Notes: a model not told the origin generated them from the letters alone. Shown: positions 18,407 to 28,602, counted from the stretch's first letter. The stretch: DNA of 64,000 nt from Elusimicrobia bacterium GWB2_63_16 (GCA_001799715.1 MGTZ01000007.1:60162-124161); one strand, 5' to 3'. Made by a program: numbers and translations.

Positions 18407-19361
18407 AACCAGAACTGCCTTCCTGTTCCCCGGTTCAGGCAGCCAGTACCCCGGCATGGGCCGGGAACTGTACCGCCGGGTACCAGCGGTGCGCGCCGCC
18501 CTCGACGCGCTGCCGCCGCAGTCCTCCCACGGACTGCGGGACATCATGTTCTACGGCCCGGAGAGCAAACTGTTCCCGCCGGTAGACTCTCCCACCCCCT
18601 CCCTCTTCTTCGAAGCCACCGTGGCGCTGTCGCTCTCGGTGGCGGCCGCCTTGCGCGCCTCCGGAGCGAGGCCGGACTGCGCCGCGGGCCGCAGCGTCGG
18701 CGAGTTCGCGGCCTTCGCCTTCGCCGGCGCCGTCGCCCCCGGCTTCTGCTTCAGGGCCATACGCGAGTTCTCCAGGCTGGGCCAGCGCAACTGCCTGGAA
18801 CGGCCCAGCGTGCTGCTGACGGTATACGGGGCCGGCAGGTCGGACCTGCAAAAAGCCTGCGCGGCGCTGGCCCGCGGCGGGCGGGTCTGCGAACTGGTTA
18901 ATTTCTACTCCCGCCTCAACGCCGGCGTGGCCGGGATGGACGCCGCCCTGGCCGCCCCCTTCAGGGCGCTGCTGCCGAAGCGCGCGCGCGTTAAGGCCTG
19001 CAGAGAGGTCGGGGCCTTTCACACCTCCCTTTTCGCCGATACCGCGTCGTCCGTGGCCGGCCTGGCCGCCGCGGAGACCTTCAACAGACCTTCCTGCGGC
19101 CTCTATTGCGCCAGCGACGCCCGCCGGGCGGCCGCCCCGTCCAGGCTGCGCTCGCGCTTCGCCAGGGCCGTGGACGGCCCTGTACTGTGGGAGGAGACGC
19201 TGCGCGCCATGCTGCGCGACGGCGTGCGCACTTTCGTGGAGCTGGCCCCCGGCGCGATGCTGACGGAATTCATCTGCGACCTGCCGCCCGGCGCGGAGGT
19301 GCTGCGCACCGACACGCCCGAAAATTACGCCGCGACCCTGGCGAGGCTGGTGAAAGAATGA
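18378..19361 (+). CDS. Malonyl/acyl-CoA:ACP acyltransferase-like (FabD fold)
   Basis: FPGSGSQYPGMGRELY, GRSVGEFAAFAFAGA, GAFHTSLF, ELAPGAMLTEF; GTG start. Confidence 0.85.
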   Translation: MKSLPPSNLKTRTAFLFPGSGSQYPGMGRELYRRVPAVRAALDALPPQSSHGLRDIMFYGPESKLFPPVDSPTPSLFFEATVALSLSVAAALRASGARPDCAAGRSVGEFAAFAFAGAVAPGFCFRAIREFSRLGQRNCLERPSVLLTVYGAGRSDLQKACAALARGGRVCELVNFYSRLNAGVAGMDAALAAPFRALLPKRARVKACREVGAFHTSLFADTASSVAGLAAAETFNRPSCGLYCASDARRAAAPSRLRSRFARAVDGPVLWEETLRAMLRDGVRTFVELAPGAMLTEFICDLPPGAEVLRTDTPENYAATLARLVKE

Positions 19362-20359
19362 AGACCGCCCCGACGCTAAGACTGAACCTCTCCGGCTGCG
19401 CCGTAGAGTTCGCCTGCGGCGACCGGGAGCTCGCCGCGGCCGTGGCGGCGGACTTCTCCGCTTTCCCCTCCGGCGGCGGCGGGGACCCCGTCAGGATAGA
19501 AGCCAGGCTGGAAGCCGTAAACCGCCCCGAGCTGGCCCTGTTGCGGAGCCGGCGCTACAGCGTTCTGCCCGCCCGCCCCGGCCTGCGCCGGATCTGGTAC
19601 CCCGAGGGCGCCCTCTGCGAGTATGACTATGCCGCCCGCTCGGCCCTGATACGCGCCGCCGGCGGCTCCCTGCTGAAGGAGCTCTCCTACCTGCTGATAC
19701 TCTCGCGGGCCGGCGAAGAACTGGACCGGCGCGGGCTGCACCGCCTGCACGCCGGGGCGCTGGGCCGGGGCGGCCGGGCGCACTTGTTCTGCGGGCCGCA
19801 GGGTACCGGCAAGACCACGCTGCTGCTGGAACTGCTCAAGGACCGGGACTTCAGCCTTCTCTCCGATGACACCCCGCTGGTCGCGAGGGACGGGACCGTG
19901 CTGGCCTTCCCGGTCCGCGTCGGCCTCGGGCTGGACAGCCCCCACCTGCCTGAGCTCGGGGAGTTAAGGAAATTCGAACGGCGGCATTACCCGCCCAAAC
20001 GTCTCCTGGACATCGGCCCGGCCGGCATCCGGGTTTCGCCGCAGCTGCCGCCTGGCGGGATATTCCTGCTGCGCCGCGCCGCCGCCCCCCGCATAAGCCC
20101 CGCGGGGCGCGGCGCCGCCGCCGTAGAACTCCTGCGCTCGCTGGCGCTGGGCTGCGGCACGCCGCAGCTGGCGGAATATTTCCTCAGGCCGGATCCAGCC
20201 GACGCGGCAAGCAAGGCCGGAATACTCTTCTCCCGGCTGCGCGCCGCGCGCGCGCTGCTGGCCAGGGCTGATTTTTATGTTTTCGAGGTCGGCCCGGACC
20301 GGGCCAAGAACGCCGCGGCCTTCAAGTCTTTCCTGAACACCGGCACCGCCGCGGCCTGA
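19358..20359 (+). CDS. HPr kinase-like P-loop protein
   Basis: RLHAGALGRGGRAHLFCGPQGTGKTTLLLELL, FSLLSDDTPLV; ATGA overlap with acyltransferase stop. Confidence 0.8.
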   Translation: MKTAPTLRLNLSGCAVEFACGDRELAAAVAADFSAFPSGGGGDPVRIEARLEAVNRPELALLRSRRYSVLPARPGLRRIWYPEGALCEYDYAARSALIRAAGGSLLKELSYLLILSRAGEELDRRGLHRLHAGALGRGGRAHLFCGPQGTGKTTLLLELLKDRDFSLLSDDTPLVARDGTVLAFPVRVGLGLDSPHLPELGELRKFERRHYPPKRLLDIGPAGIRVSPQLPPGGIFLLRRAAAPRISPAGRGAAAVELLRSLALGCGTPQLAEYFLRPDPADAASKAGILFSRLRAARALLARADFYVFEVGPDRAKNAAAFKSFLNTGTAAA

Positions 20360-21347
20360 GACTTCCCGAAGCTTTCTCGACAAGTCCTTCAATAAAACCC
20401 GCCGCCCAGCCCGCGGCGTAGCAGCCGTGCAGGGCCGGGTATAGCGGCACCAGTGCCGGTCTCACCGCAAGGGGCGCCGCCGAGAGCGCGGCCGCCAGCA
20501 AAGAAACCGTTAAATATATCCCGGCGGCCGCGGCCAGCAGGCCCGGGGCGTAAGCCGCGGCCGGCACCGCGCCGGCCAGCGCCGCCGGGGGCAGCAGCGT
20601 GAAAGCGGAGAACCCCCGCGGGCTCAGCGCCGTGATCTGCCCTCTCCCCCTGCCCGAGCAGAACACCTGGCGCAGGAAAGCCGCCGGGCTCGCGCGCCGC
20701 CGGTGCACCAGATTGAGATCCCCGCTGAGCGCCATGCGCGCGCCGGCCGCCGCCATGCGGTTGAGCAGCAGGTTCTCCTCGGCGCTGCTCAGATGGCCTT
20801 CGAAAGACAGCGCATGCGCGCGCAGAAAGGCGTTATCCAGCGCCAGGTTGCAGAGTATGAATTTTTCCGGCCCGGCGGCCGCCGTGCCGCGCGCCGGGGA
20901 GAAGCGCGAGGTAAAGGGCCCGCCGCCCCAGGGGCCGGAGAGCAGGGCGTAAACGGCGGTCTCGAAATAGCCCGCCTCGCGGTGCGGCGCCTGGCCGCCG
21001 CCGAAGACCGAGACTCCCGGGTTGGCCCCTATCAGGGCGGCCAGGCGGTCGAGGTAGCCGGGCGGCACTTCTGTATCGTCGTCGAGAAAACACAGCCAGC
21101 GTCCGGCCGCCCTCGCCGCCAGCAGGCCCCGGGCCTCGCCGCGGCAGGCGCGGCGCAGCTGCACCGGTTTCAATTCCGGCCACGCGGCATAGCGCTCCAG
21201 CAGCGCCGCCGAGGCCGGGTCCTCCCCGTCTATACCCACCAGGATCTCCCCCGCGGGCCCGGCGCGCCTCAGGCTCTCCAGGCAGGCCTCCAGCAGGGCC
21301 GGCCGGCCGCGCGTGATAATGATCACGCTGATACCGCCGGCGCTCAC
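20322..21347 (-). CDS. GT2 family glycosyltransferase, membrane anchored
   Basis: ISVIIITRGRPALLEACLESL, WLCFLDDDTEVPPGYL, C-terminal TMs. Confidence 0.85.
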   Translation of the reverse strand: MSAGGISVIIITRGRPALLEACLESLRRAGPAGEILVGIDGEDPASAALLERYAAWPELKPVQLRRACRGEARGLLAARAAGRWLCFLDDDTEVPPGYLDRLAALIGANPGVSVFGGGQAPHREAGYFETAVYALLSGPWGGGPFTSRFSPARGTAAAGPEKFILCNLALDNAFLRAHALSFEGHLSSAEENLLLNRMAAAGARMALSGDLNLVHRRRASPAAFLRQVFCSGRGRGQITALSPRGFSAFTLLPPAALAGAVPAAAYAPGLLAAAAGIYLTVSLLAAALSAAPLAVRPALVPLYPALHGCYAAGWAAGFIEGLVEKASGSLRPRRCRCSGKT

Positions 21348-24300
21348 GCCCCCTCCATCAGCGCCGCCGTCTGCGCCGCGACGAACTCGTAATTAACGCC
21401 GCAGGCCCCGCCGGCCCGGAAGTCCGGCCACGACGGGCCGTCGCCGAATTGCGCGCGGTAGGCCGCGCCGAGCTCGTGCGGGCGGGAGAAGGCCGGCGCG
21501 TCGCCGGCGGCGAGCAGCAGGCGCAGGCCGGCCGCGCGGGTATAGAAATAATGGGGAGGCATGGTCCCCCAGAGCGAGCGCCAGGAAGCGGAGAAATGCG
21601 CCGCCGCCAGACGGGCCGCCGCGGCGGTAGCGGCCTTGGACCGCGCCGCTGGCCGCGGCGCGCCGTACAGGAACAATCCGCCGTCCTCCGGCGAGGTGCC
21701 GGCGGCGGGGACCAGCAGGTCCTGCCAGAACAGCGGGTTATTGAGATAGGGCAGGCCGGCCAGGGTCAGGAAGGACGAGCGCGAAAGCAGCAGCGGCGCC
21801 GGCGAGAAGTAAGGCGTGCCCAGCCTGGCCGCGCCATAGGCCGCCGCGGCTTTTAAAAAACCTGCCTTGTCTCCCGCCAGGTCATCCGGCAGCAGCACGT
21901 AGACGCGGTACAGGGAATCCAGGACAACTGCGGTCCCCGCCCCGGCGTCCCTGGCGAGGGCGGCGCAGGAGGCCTCGAAAACGTGGGTGTTGAACCAGGC
22001 CGGGTTCGCCGGCGCCGCGACGGTGGCCGCCTCGGCTGCGGGCGGGCAGGCGGCGTGCAGGGAGGAGAAGGCCTCGAAGGCGGCAGCGCCGGGATCACCG
22101 GCGCCAGCGAGGTCCGCCCCTATGCTGCGGGCGTAGTCTCGGCGGGAACCCCGGGCCGGAGACGCCGTGTCCAGGTACCGCCGCACGTCCACCATCCCTT
22201 TCTGGCAATTGCGGCTCCGGAAGGCGGGCGGCAGGCCGGTGGCGTAGAAATGAGTCAGCAGCAGCGTATAGGCATAGAAAGCTTCCGTCAGGTCGGCCGC
22301 CGCGGCCCCGCTGGCAGCCGCGGGCTTGATCCCGGGCCCGGCGAGCAGGCGGGAAGCGGCGGAGAACTCCGCGCCTTTGACACCCCAGGCCGACATGAAG
22401 GCGGAGAAATGCGCCGCCGGCGCGCTCAGCACCTCTCCGGTGAAAGGGAAGACAGCGCGGAACAGGCGCAGGCGGCGGCGCAGCGCGCGCCAGGAGGCCC
22501 AATCGGCGGCCGGCGCGGCCGGCGCGCCGAGCAGGGCGAGGTCCATATCGCTCAGGCCGGCCACCCAGTCCCCGGCGGCCATGCCGCGGTAGAGGTAAAG
22601 CGAACCGCCGCGGCCGGGGCGCAGCAGCGCCGCGGCGGCCCGCGCCGCCGCCAGGTAATACAGGCGGTACAGCCAGGCCAGCGGCGGCAGGCCGGCGGTA
22701 GCCGCCGCGAAGCGGAACAGCAGCGCCCTGGCCCTGGACGGCGCCGGGCGGGCCGCAGGCGGGGTCCAGCGCTCCCCGTTCACGAAAACATCCACGGCCT
22801 TCAACCGCGCGCCCGGAGCCGCCACCAGCCCCGGATAGGGCGCGCCGCTGATCTCCGCCCCGCGCAGGACCACCCGGCCGGCCGACACCCGCAGGCCGCC
22901 CTTGGCCCCGCCGCTGGAGCGCAGGCCGCTGGCGTGCAGGGAAAGGCCGGACAGGGCGGCGGCATAATCGCGGGCGGCTATCCGCAGGTCCTCCGCTCGC
23001 ACCGCGGTAACGCCGGCCGTCAGCAGCCCTCCGGCCCCGGAGGCGTAAACGCCGCGCAGCACGGCGCCGCGGCAGTCGAGATCCAGCGCCGCCCCCCCGC
23101 CGGCCTCCAGCGAGCAGCCGGTGAGGCTCAGCGAGGCGGCTCCGCGCGCGTATACGGCGTCGGCGGAGGAGGTGAAGGAGGAGCCTGCCGCGCGCAGGCG
23201 CGCGCCGCCCGCCAGCGAAACGGCCGGGGCGCCGGAACTGTCGGCAGAAAAGCGCTCCAGGGAAACGCTGGCAGTCCCGCCGGCGGCCAGCGCGGCGTGC
23301 GCGCCCCCGGAACGGCAGGAAAAAGCGAAAAGCCTCGAGGAACCGAAGAGTTCGAAAGAGGGCCCGGCATTGCCCGAGAAAGAACAGCCAGCCGCCTCCA
23401 CGGCCGCCCGGCCGGACAGGGCGGCTCCCGACCCGTTGCCGGGGAAGGCGCAGCCTTCCGCCGACGCGCCGGCCCGGCCGGAGAGCCGCAGCGGCGCGCC
23501 GGCATTGTTTTCAAAGCGGCAGCGGTACAGCCGGGCCCTGGCCTTGCCGGAAATTTCCGCCCCTTCATGGTTGCCGGCAAAGACGCAGCCGGAGGCGGCC
23601 AGCGCGGCGCGGCCGGAGAGGCACAGCGCGGACCCGCCGTCGGAAAAGGCGCAGCCGGAGGCTGAGAAGTTCATAAAACCGGCGGCCGCCTGGCCCGAGA
23701 CTTCGGCCGCGGCCCCGCCGCAGCGCTCCGCCAGGCCGCCGCAGGCCAGCAGCACGGCATGGTCCCCGGCGAGCAGCGCCGGTCCCGCCAGGCCGGTAAA
23801 AGAGCAGTTGTCCAGCGTGGCGCCGGCGGCCCCGTAGAACTCGGCGCCGCGGGCGCCTCCGGAGACGGCGCAGCTTTCCGCCAGCGCGGAGGCGTTATCC
23901 CGGGCCGAGAAGGCGCAGGCCGCGGAGCCGGACAGACGGGCGTGCGAGAGGGTCAGGCGGCCGCCGCCCAGCGCGTAGATACCGGCGAAAGCGGGGCCGC
24001 CGGCGTTAACCGGCGCGGCGGCGGTCCCGGCGGCGTGGAACTCGCCGTAGACCAGCAGTTTGGCGCCGGCGCTCTCCAGGGAGCGCGCCTCGCCATCCAG
24101 CCCGGCGCGCAATACGGGAAAGAACCAGGGCTCGCGCCGCTCGAAGACTATCTCGGTGCCCGGGAGAGCGGTAACGCGCGCACCGGCGGCCACCGTCAGG
24201 TAATCGGCCACCACTACGCGGCCGCTCCAGGTCTCGTCGGCCGTTATCCTGCCGCTCTTGACGGAGCAGGCCCCGGCGGCGGGAACGCCGCCGCTGGGGC

Positions 24301-24793
24301 GCGCGGGCAGGGCGGCCAGCCGCAGCAAAAATGGATAGAGGAGAGCTTCCCAGCGCAGGTAAAGCGGGTTCAGCGTCCAGGCGGGCAGCAGGGGCCTGGC
24401 GGCCGAGAACAGTGCCGCGGCGGCGGCGGCGGTGAGATATAAAAGTTTATTGGCTACCGCTCCGTAGAGGGACAGGAACAGGGCGCGGGTCGATCGCCGC
24501 TCCAGGGGATAGCGCAGTCCGCCGCGCTCCAGCGCCACGGCCAGGCCGGCTGGCTCGTAGGCCGACGGCGGCCAGTCCGGCAGGAAATTGGCGTCCCCCT
24601 TGGTAAGCAACCGGCGCCGCCCGCCGGCCACGGCGTTGATCAGCACGCGGTGCAGCACGTAGCCCGCCGGGCGGCCGCCGGCCCACTTCACCAGGAGGGC
24701 CAGGTCGCCGGGCCGCGGTTCTTCCGGGGCGCAGGGACGCACTACCGCCGCGTCTCCCGGCTCGAGCAGGAAGCGCATGGAATGTCCCAGCAC
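21344..24793 (-). CDS. S26-type peptidase + parallel beta-helix repeat + nucleotidyltransferase-like fusion
   Basis: 1149 aa. GHSMRFLLEPGDAAVVRP...GYVLHRVL...LLTKGDAN; many short Gly/Ala/Cys beta-helix coils; LYRGMAAGDWVAGLSDMDLALLG near C-terminus. Confidence 0.72.
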   Translation of the reverse strand: MLGHSMRFLLEPGDAAVVRPCAPEEPRPGDLALLVKWAGGRPAGYVLHRVLINAVAGGRRRLLTKGDANFLPDWPPSAYEPAGLAVALERGGLRYPLERRSTRALFLSLYGAVANKLLYLTAAAAAALFSAARPLLPAWTLNPLYLRWEALLYPFLLRLAALPARPSGGVPAAGACSVKSGRITADETWSGRVVVADYLTVAAGARVTALPGTEIVFERREPWFFPVLRAGLDGEARSLESAGAKLLVYGEFHAAGTAAAPVNAGGPAFAGIYALGGGRLTLSHARLSGSAACAFSARDNASALAESCAVSGGARGAEFYGAAGATLDNCSFTGLAGPALLAGDHAVLLACGGLAERCGGAAAEVSGQAAAGFMNFSASGCAFSDGGSALCLSGRAALAASGCVFAGNHEGAEISGKARARLYRCRFENNAGAPLRLSGRAGASAEGCAFPGNGSGAALSGRAAVEAAGCSFSGNAGPSFELFGSSRLFAFSCRSGGAHAALAAGGTASVSLERFSADSSGAPAVSLAGGARLRAAGSSFTSSADAVYARGAASLSLTGCSLEAGGGAALDLDCRGAVLRGVYASGAGGLLTAGVTAVRAEDLRIAARDYAAALSGLSLHASGLRSSGGAKGGLRVSAGRVVLRGAEISGAPYPGLVAAPGARLKAVDVFVNGERWTPPAARPAPSRARALLFRFAAATAGLPPLAWLYRLYYLAAARAAAALLRPGRGGSLYLYRGMAAGDWVAGLSDMDLALLGAPAAPAADWASWRALRRRLRLFRAVFPFTGEVLSAPAAHFSAFMSAWGVKGAEFSAASRLLAGPGIKPAAASGAAAADLTEAFYAYTLLLTHFYATGLPPAFRSRNCQKGMVDVRRYLDTASPARGSRRDYARSIGADLAGAGDPGAAAFEAFSSLHAACPPAAEAATVAAPANPAWFNTHVFEASCAALARDAGAGTAVVLDSLYRVYVLLPDDLAGDKAGFLKAAAAYGAARLGTPYFSPAPLLLSRSSFLTLAGLPYLNNPLFWQDLLVPAAGTSPEDGGLFLYGAPRPAARSKAATAAAARLAAAHFSASWRSLWGTMPPHYFYTRAAGLRLLLAAGDAPAFSRPHELGAAYRAQFGDGPSWPDFRAGGACGVNYEFVAAQTAALMEGA

Positions 24794-24827
24794 CGGATAT
24801 ATTCTTTCCAGACAGGCTCCTGGCGGC

Positions 24828-25634
24828 TCAGGCTTTCTTTACCAGCTTGCGGCCGTCGCTTTCAAGATGGGGATCGATCTCGTCGAGGAACTCCAGGGCC
24901 TTGCGGCACCATTTGTCCACGAACACCGCGCGGTTCTTCTCGGCCCAGGCGTAAAAATGGTCGTGCCCGCCGAAGCTGGCGTGGTGGCGGTGCCAGACGA
25001 ACACGCCCTTGGCGGCCTTCAGTTTCCAGCCGGCCTGGCGCAGGCGCAGGCAGTAATCGAAATCCTCGAAGCAGCCGGTGCCGAAGCGCTCGTCGAGGTT
25101 GCCCACGCTCTCGAAGGCCTCGCGGCGCAGCAGGAAGCAGAAGCCCACCAGGCGGTGCACCTCGTAGGCGTCACGGCCGAACCGCAGGCTCATCGCCTGC
25201 GCGAAGACGCGCAGCGCGTCCGGGTCCTTCTCCACCTTCGGGGCCAGCACCACGCGCTGTACCCCGACGGTGCGGTTGGTCACCGGGCCGCAGGCCCCGG
25301 CGGCGGGGTCGCGGTCCAGGCAGTCGGCCAGGCCCCGCAGCCCCCCTTCGTAAAAAGCCACGTCGCTGTTGACCACGGCGAGATACTTGCCGCGGGCGGC
25401 CTTCAGGCCGGCGTTGACCGCCCTGGCGAAGCCGAGGTTGGTCTTATGGCGGATCTTGACGGCGCCGCGCAGGCCGGCGATGTAGCGGCGCGTCTCCGGG
25501 CCGGAGCCGTTGTCCACGAGGATGAGTTCGTAAAGCCCGCGCGCCGTGCGCCGCAGGCTCTCCACGCAGGCCCGCAGGTCCGCGGGAGCGTTATAGACCG
25601 GGATGATGACGCTGATCAGGGGTTTGGCTCTCAT
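24828..25634 (-). CDS. GT2 family glycosyltransferase
   Basis: LISVIIPVYNAPADLRACVESLRRT, NLGFARAVNAGLKAARGKYLAVVNSDV. Confidence 0.92.
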   Translation of the reverse strand: MRAKPLISVIIPVYNAPADLRACVESLRRTARGLYELILVDNGSGPETRRYIAGLRGAVKIRHKTNLGFARAVNAGLKAARGKYLAVVNSDVAFYEGGLRGLADCLDRDPAAGACGPVTNRTVGVQRVVLAPKVEKDPDALRVFAQAMSLRFGRDAYEVHRLVGFCFLLRREAFESVGNLDERFGTGCFEDFDYCLRLRQAGWKLKAAKGVFVWHRHHASFGGHDHFYAWAEKNRAVFVDKWCRKALEFLDEIDPHLESDGRKLVKKA

Positions 25635-25688
25635 TTTTTTATGCGGCGCCGCCCGCTGCGGCCGCCGTAAATATTATAGAATTTTCCA

Positions 25689-27419
25689 ATGACGGCCGCG
25701 GAGAAACCTGGACTATACCTGCTCTTCGCGGCGCTAGCGGCGGCCTGCGCGCTCGCGGTCCACCTGCCCTTCGCCTCGGACGAGCTGCTGTGGGACGACG
25801 GGCAGTACCTGGCCGGCAACCCTTTCGCCACGGACTGCGCCAGCCTGGGCTCGGCCCTGAACCCGCTGAACCTGGTCCGCGTGCTCCCGGTCCCCATGAG
25901 CTCCCGCCCCGTAGTGAACGCCTCCCTGATCGCCGACGCCTGCGGCGGGCTCGGCCCGCGGGGCATGAAGGCCACCAACGCGCTGCTGCACGCCGGCAAC
26001 AGCGCCCTGGTCTTCTTGCTGCTGTTTCTCCTCTCTAACTCCGCGCCCGGCGCGCTGTTCGGCGCGCTGGTCTACGCCGTACACCCGGCCTCCGCGGAGA
26101 CCATCCATATAGTGGTCTTCCGCTCCCATTTGCTCGGTTCTTTCTTCTTTCTCTCGGGCCTGCTGGCCTCCCTCTTTTACGCCAGGCGGCCTTCAGCCGC
26201 GGCCGGCCTGGCCTCCGCCGCCTGCCTGCTGCTCGGCGCGCTCAGCGTGGAGACGGCCGTGGTGCTGCCGTTGGCCGCCGCGCTGGTTATCTTCGCCGAT
26301 TCAGGCAGGGCCGGCCTGCGGCGGGCGCTGCCGCTGCTGGCGGCCGCCGTGCTGCTGCTGGGCTTCTATGCCTGGTTCCGCGCCCCCCGCTCCGGCTACA
26401 GCCTGCCCGGCAGCACGCCGGGCATAAGCGCCCCTTCTCCGCTCTACCCGGCCGCCCTGCTGCCGCCGGACCGGCCGGCGCGCGCCGTCTGGAGCCTGCC
26501 GCCGCCCTGGCGCGAAGTTTACGAGAGCAGGACGGCCAATCTCTACACTATGTCCCTGGTGGCGCTGACAGACCTGCGCGACCTGCTGCTCCCCTGCGGG
26601 CTGAGCGCGGACTACGCCCCGCGGGTGCTGCGCTCTTTCGCCGAGGGGGCCCTGCCGCTGGCGGGGGCCCTGGCCGCGCTGGCCGCCGGAGTTTTTCTCT
26701 ACGCCCGCCGCCGGCTCGCCGGCCTGGCGCTGCTGCTCATAGCCGCCGGCCTGCTGCCGGCCCTCAATCTCTGGCCGGCCTATAACCTGAAAGCCGACCG
26801 ATACCTGTACCTGCCCCTGGCCGGCGCGGCCCTGCTGGCGGCCGCCGGCCTGCGCTACGCGCTGGGCAGCCGTTACCGCGTACCGCTGCTGGGAGCGGCG
26901 GGCCTGTGGCTGGCCGGCCTGGCCGGCGCGGCGCTGCTGCGCGGGCCGCAATTCAGCGACGACCTGGCGCTGTTCTCCGCCGCGGCCGCCGCCGCTCCGG
27001 GCTCGCCCAGAGCGCGCCTCAACCTGGGGGCGGCCCACCTGCGCGCCGGGGACTGCGCCGGCGGCGTACAGGCTTTCCGCGAGGCCGCAGGGCTGGACCC
27101 CGCCGCCGCCCACCCCCGCCTGCGCCTGGCCTACGCCCTGGCCGGCTGCGGCTCCGGCGGGGAAGCCGCCGCTTTGCTGGAAACTTATCCGCCGGACGCC
27201 GACTCAGCCTACCTGCGGGGCTTGCTGAAACTAAAGACCGACAGGGCCGGGGCGGCGGCGCTGCTGCGCCTGGCGCTGGAGGCCTCGCCCGGCCGCCGGG
27301 ATTTCCGGCTGGCGCTGCTGCTGGCCGAAAACAAGGAACCCGCCGGAAAGGACGGGCGGGAGGCCGAGGAGCTGCGGGCTTTCCGCGAGACCCTGGTAAA
27401 AGCCGGATTATTTTTTTGA
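25689..27419 (+). CDS. TMTC-like multi-TM protein with C-terminal TPRs
   Basis: WDDGQYLAGNPF, MKATNALLHAGNSALVF, AVHPASAETIHIVVFRSHLLG; TPR-like tail. Confidence 0.75.
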   Translation: MTAAEKPGLYLLFAALAAACALAVHLPFASDELLWDDGQYLAGNPFATDCASLGSALNPLNLVRVLPVPMSSRPVVNASLIADACGGLGPRGMKATNALLHAGNSALVFLLLFLLSNSAPGALFGALVYAVHPASAETIHIVVFRSHLLGSFFFLSGLLASLFYARRPSAAAGLASAACLLLGALSVETAVVLPLAAALVIFADSGRAGLRRALPLLAAAVLLLGFYAWFRAPRSGYSLPGSTPGISAPSPLYPAALLPPDRPARAVWSLPPPWREVYESRTANLYTMSLVALTDLRDLLLPCGLSADYAPRVLRSFAEGALPLAGALAALAAGVFLYARRRLAGLALLLIAAGLLPALNLWPAYNLKADRYLYLPLAGAALLAAAGLRYALGSRYRVPLLGAAGLWLAGLAGAALLRGPQFSDDLALFSAAAAAAPGSPRARLNLGAAHLRAGDCAGGVQAFREAAGLDPAAAHPRLRLAYALAGCGSGGEAAALLETYPPDADSAYLRGLLKLKTDRAGAAALLRLALEASPGRRDFRLALLLAENKEPAGKDGREAEELRAFRETLVKAGLFF

Positions 27420-28280
27420 ACCGAAGTTGGTGAAGGAAAAGGAAGAGAGCTGCACCGGCTTGAAGTTGAAGCTGGCCGACGGCTCCCCCATCGGCATCCC
27501 GTCGGCGCCGGGGCTGGAATACTTCTTAAGCCAGGCCTCCCATTTCTGCCCGAAATCAGCACCCTCGCGCGTCCTGTAGTTCTTCCACAGCGCGTCGTCC
27601 GTCTTTTCCCCCGCCCTGAGGGCCTCGCAGAAGGCCTTGAACTGCACGCGCGTGTGCGGCTTGTTGAGGTACAGCACGGCCCCGTAGGATTGCAGATACC
27701 AGTCGGCGATCTGGTTGTCGGACTGCAGCTGGTCCAGCTTGACGCCGAAGAAAGTGCCGAACGGCAGGCGGCGCTCCGGCGGGAAATAGGCCAGCGCCCG
27801 GCTCCAGGCGCCGCCCTCCGGGAACACGGATTCCTCCATGTACACGGCCAGGCCCTCGTTGAGCCACTGCGGCGGGTACTTGAGCTTCTCGGCGAAGTAG
27901 CTCTCGAAATAGAGGTGCGTCAGCTCGTGCGCGATAACCGCCTTTAGCTTCTGCATGTCGCCGGTGTCGTAGACCACGATGGTCTTTTTGGCGACGAAGG
28001 CCAGGCCCTTGGACCAGCGCGGCGGCTTGAACTCGCCTTTGAGGTAGGAGTCCTGCGAGGAGTAGATGTAGATCTTGGTGCGCTCGCGCACCATCCACGG
28101 CGCGAACATGGCCAGGTTCAGCCGCATCGAGGAGTACATGCGCTCCATCTCCAGCGAGACGGAGGCCGGGGACCACACGGATTCGTGCAGGATCTCGAAG
28201 TGGGGCGAGGTCTTGTGATGCCAGTCGACGGGGGCCGCGGTGGCGAGGGAGACGGAGAGCAGCAGCAGGGAGGAGAGCAT
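27408..28280 (-). CDS. Secreted peptidase MA-like gluzincin
   Basis: Signal peptide; HELTHLYFESYF...WLNEGLAVYMEE. Confidence 0.85.
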   Translation of the reverse strand: MLSSLLLLSVSLATAAPVDWHHKTSPHFEILHESVWSPASVSLEMERMYSSMRLNLAMFAPWMVRERTKIYIYSSQDSYLKGEFKPPRWSKGLAFVAKKTIVVYDTGDMQKLKAVIAHELTHLYFESYFAEKLKYPPQWLNEGLAVYMEESVFPEGGAWSRALAYFPPERRLPFGTFFGVKLDQLQSDNQIADWYLQSYGAVLYLNKPHTRVQFKAFCEALRAGEKTDDALWKNYRTREGADFGQKWEAWLKKYSSPGADGMPMGEPSASFNFKPVQLSSFSFTNFGSKK

Positions 28281-28290
28281 GGGCGCCTCC

Positions 28291-28602
28291 TTAATCCTGG
28301 GTCACCGTTACATTCACTTGCTGGCCGACGCGCGTAAAATTGACCGTGGCTCCCTCGATATTGACGGAACCTGAGGACGGGATAGACGCAGAATTGGGGT
28401 AGGTGATGAAATTCCACCGGGTAAACTGCTCCCCGGCCACCCACTGGGAATGCGAGGCCGACTTGCTGGCGCGGTAGTTGCGGGAGGCCAGCACGTAGCG
28501 GGCCAGCACCCACTTCATGACCATCACCGCGATCATGGAGAGGATCACGGAAATGACCAGGGTCTGGACCAGCACTATGCCTTTTTTCCACCCTCGTTTC
28601 AT
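28291..28602 (-). CDS. PilX-like minor pilin
   Basis: KKGIVLVQTLVISVILSMIAVMVMKW N-terminus; in pilin gene run. Confidence 0.65.
   Translation of the reverse strand: MKRGWKKGIVLVQTLVISVILSMIAVMVMKWVLARYVLASRNYRASKSASHSQWVAGEQFTRWNFITYPNSASIPSSGSVNIEGATVNFTRVGQQVNVTVTQD

Noticed and set aside
22700-24200. Beta-helix region as a DNA repeat/CRISPR-like array
   Set aside because: Repeats are protein-level coils with divergent codons, not conserved DNA repeats with spacers
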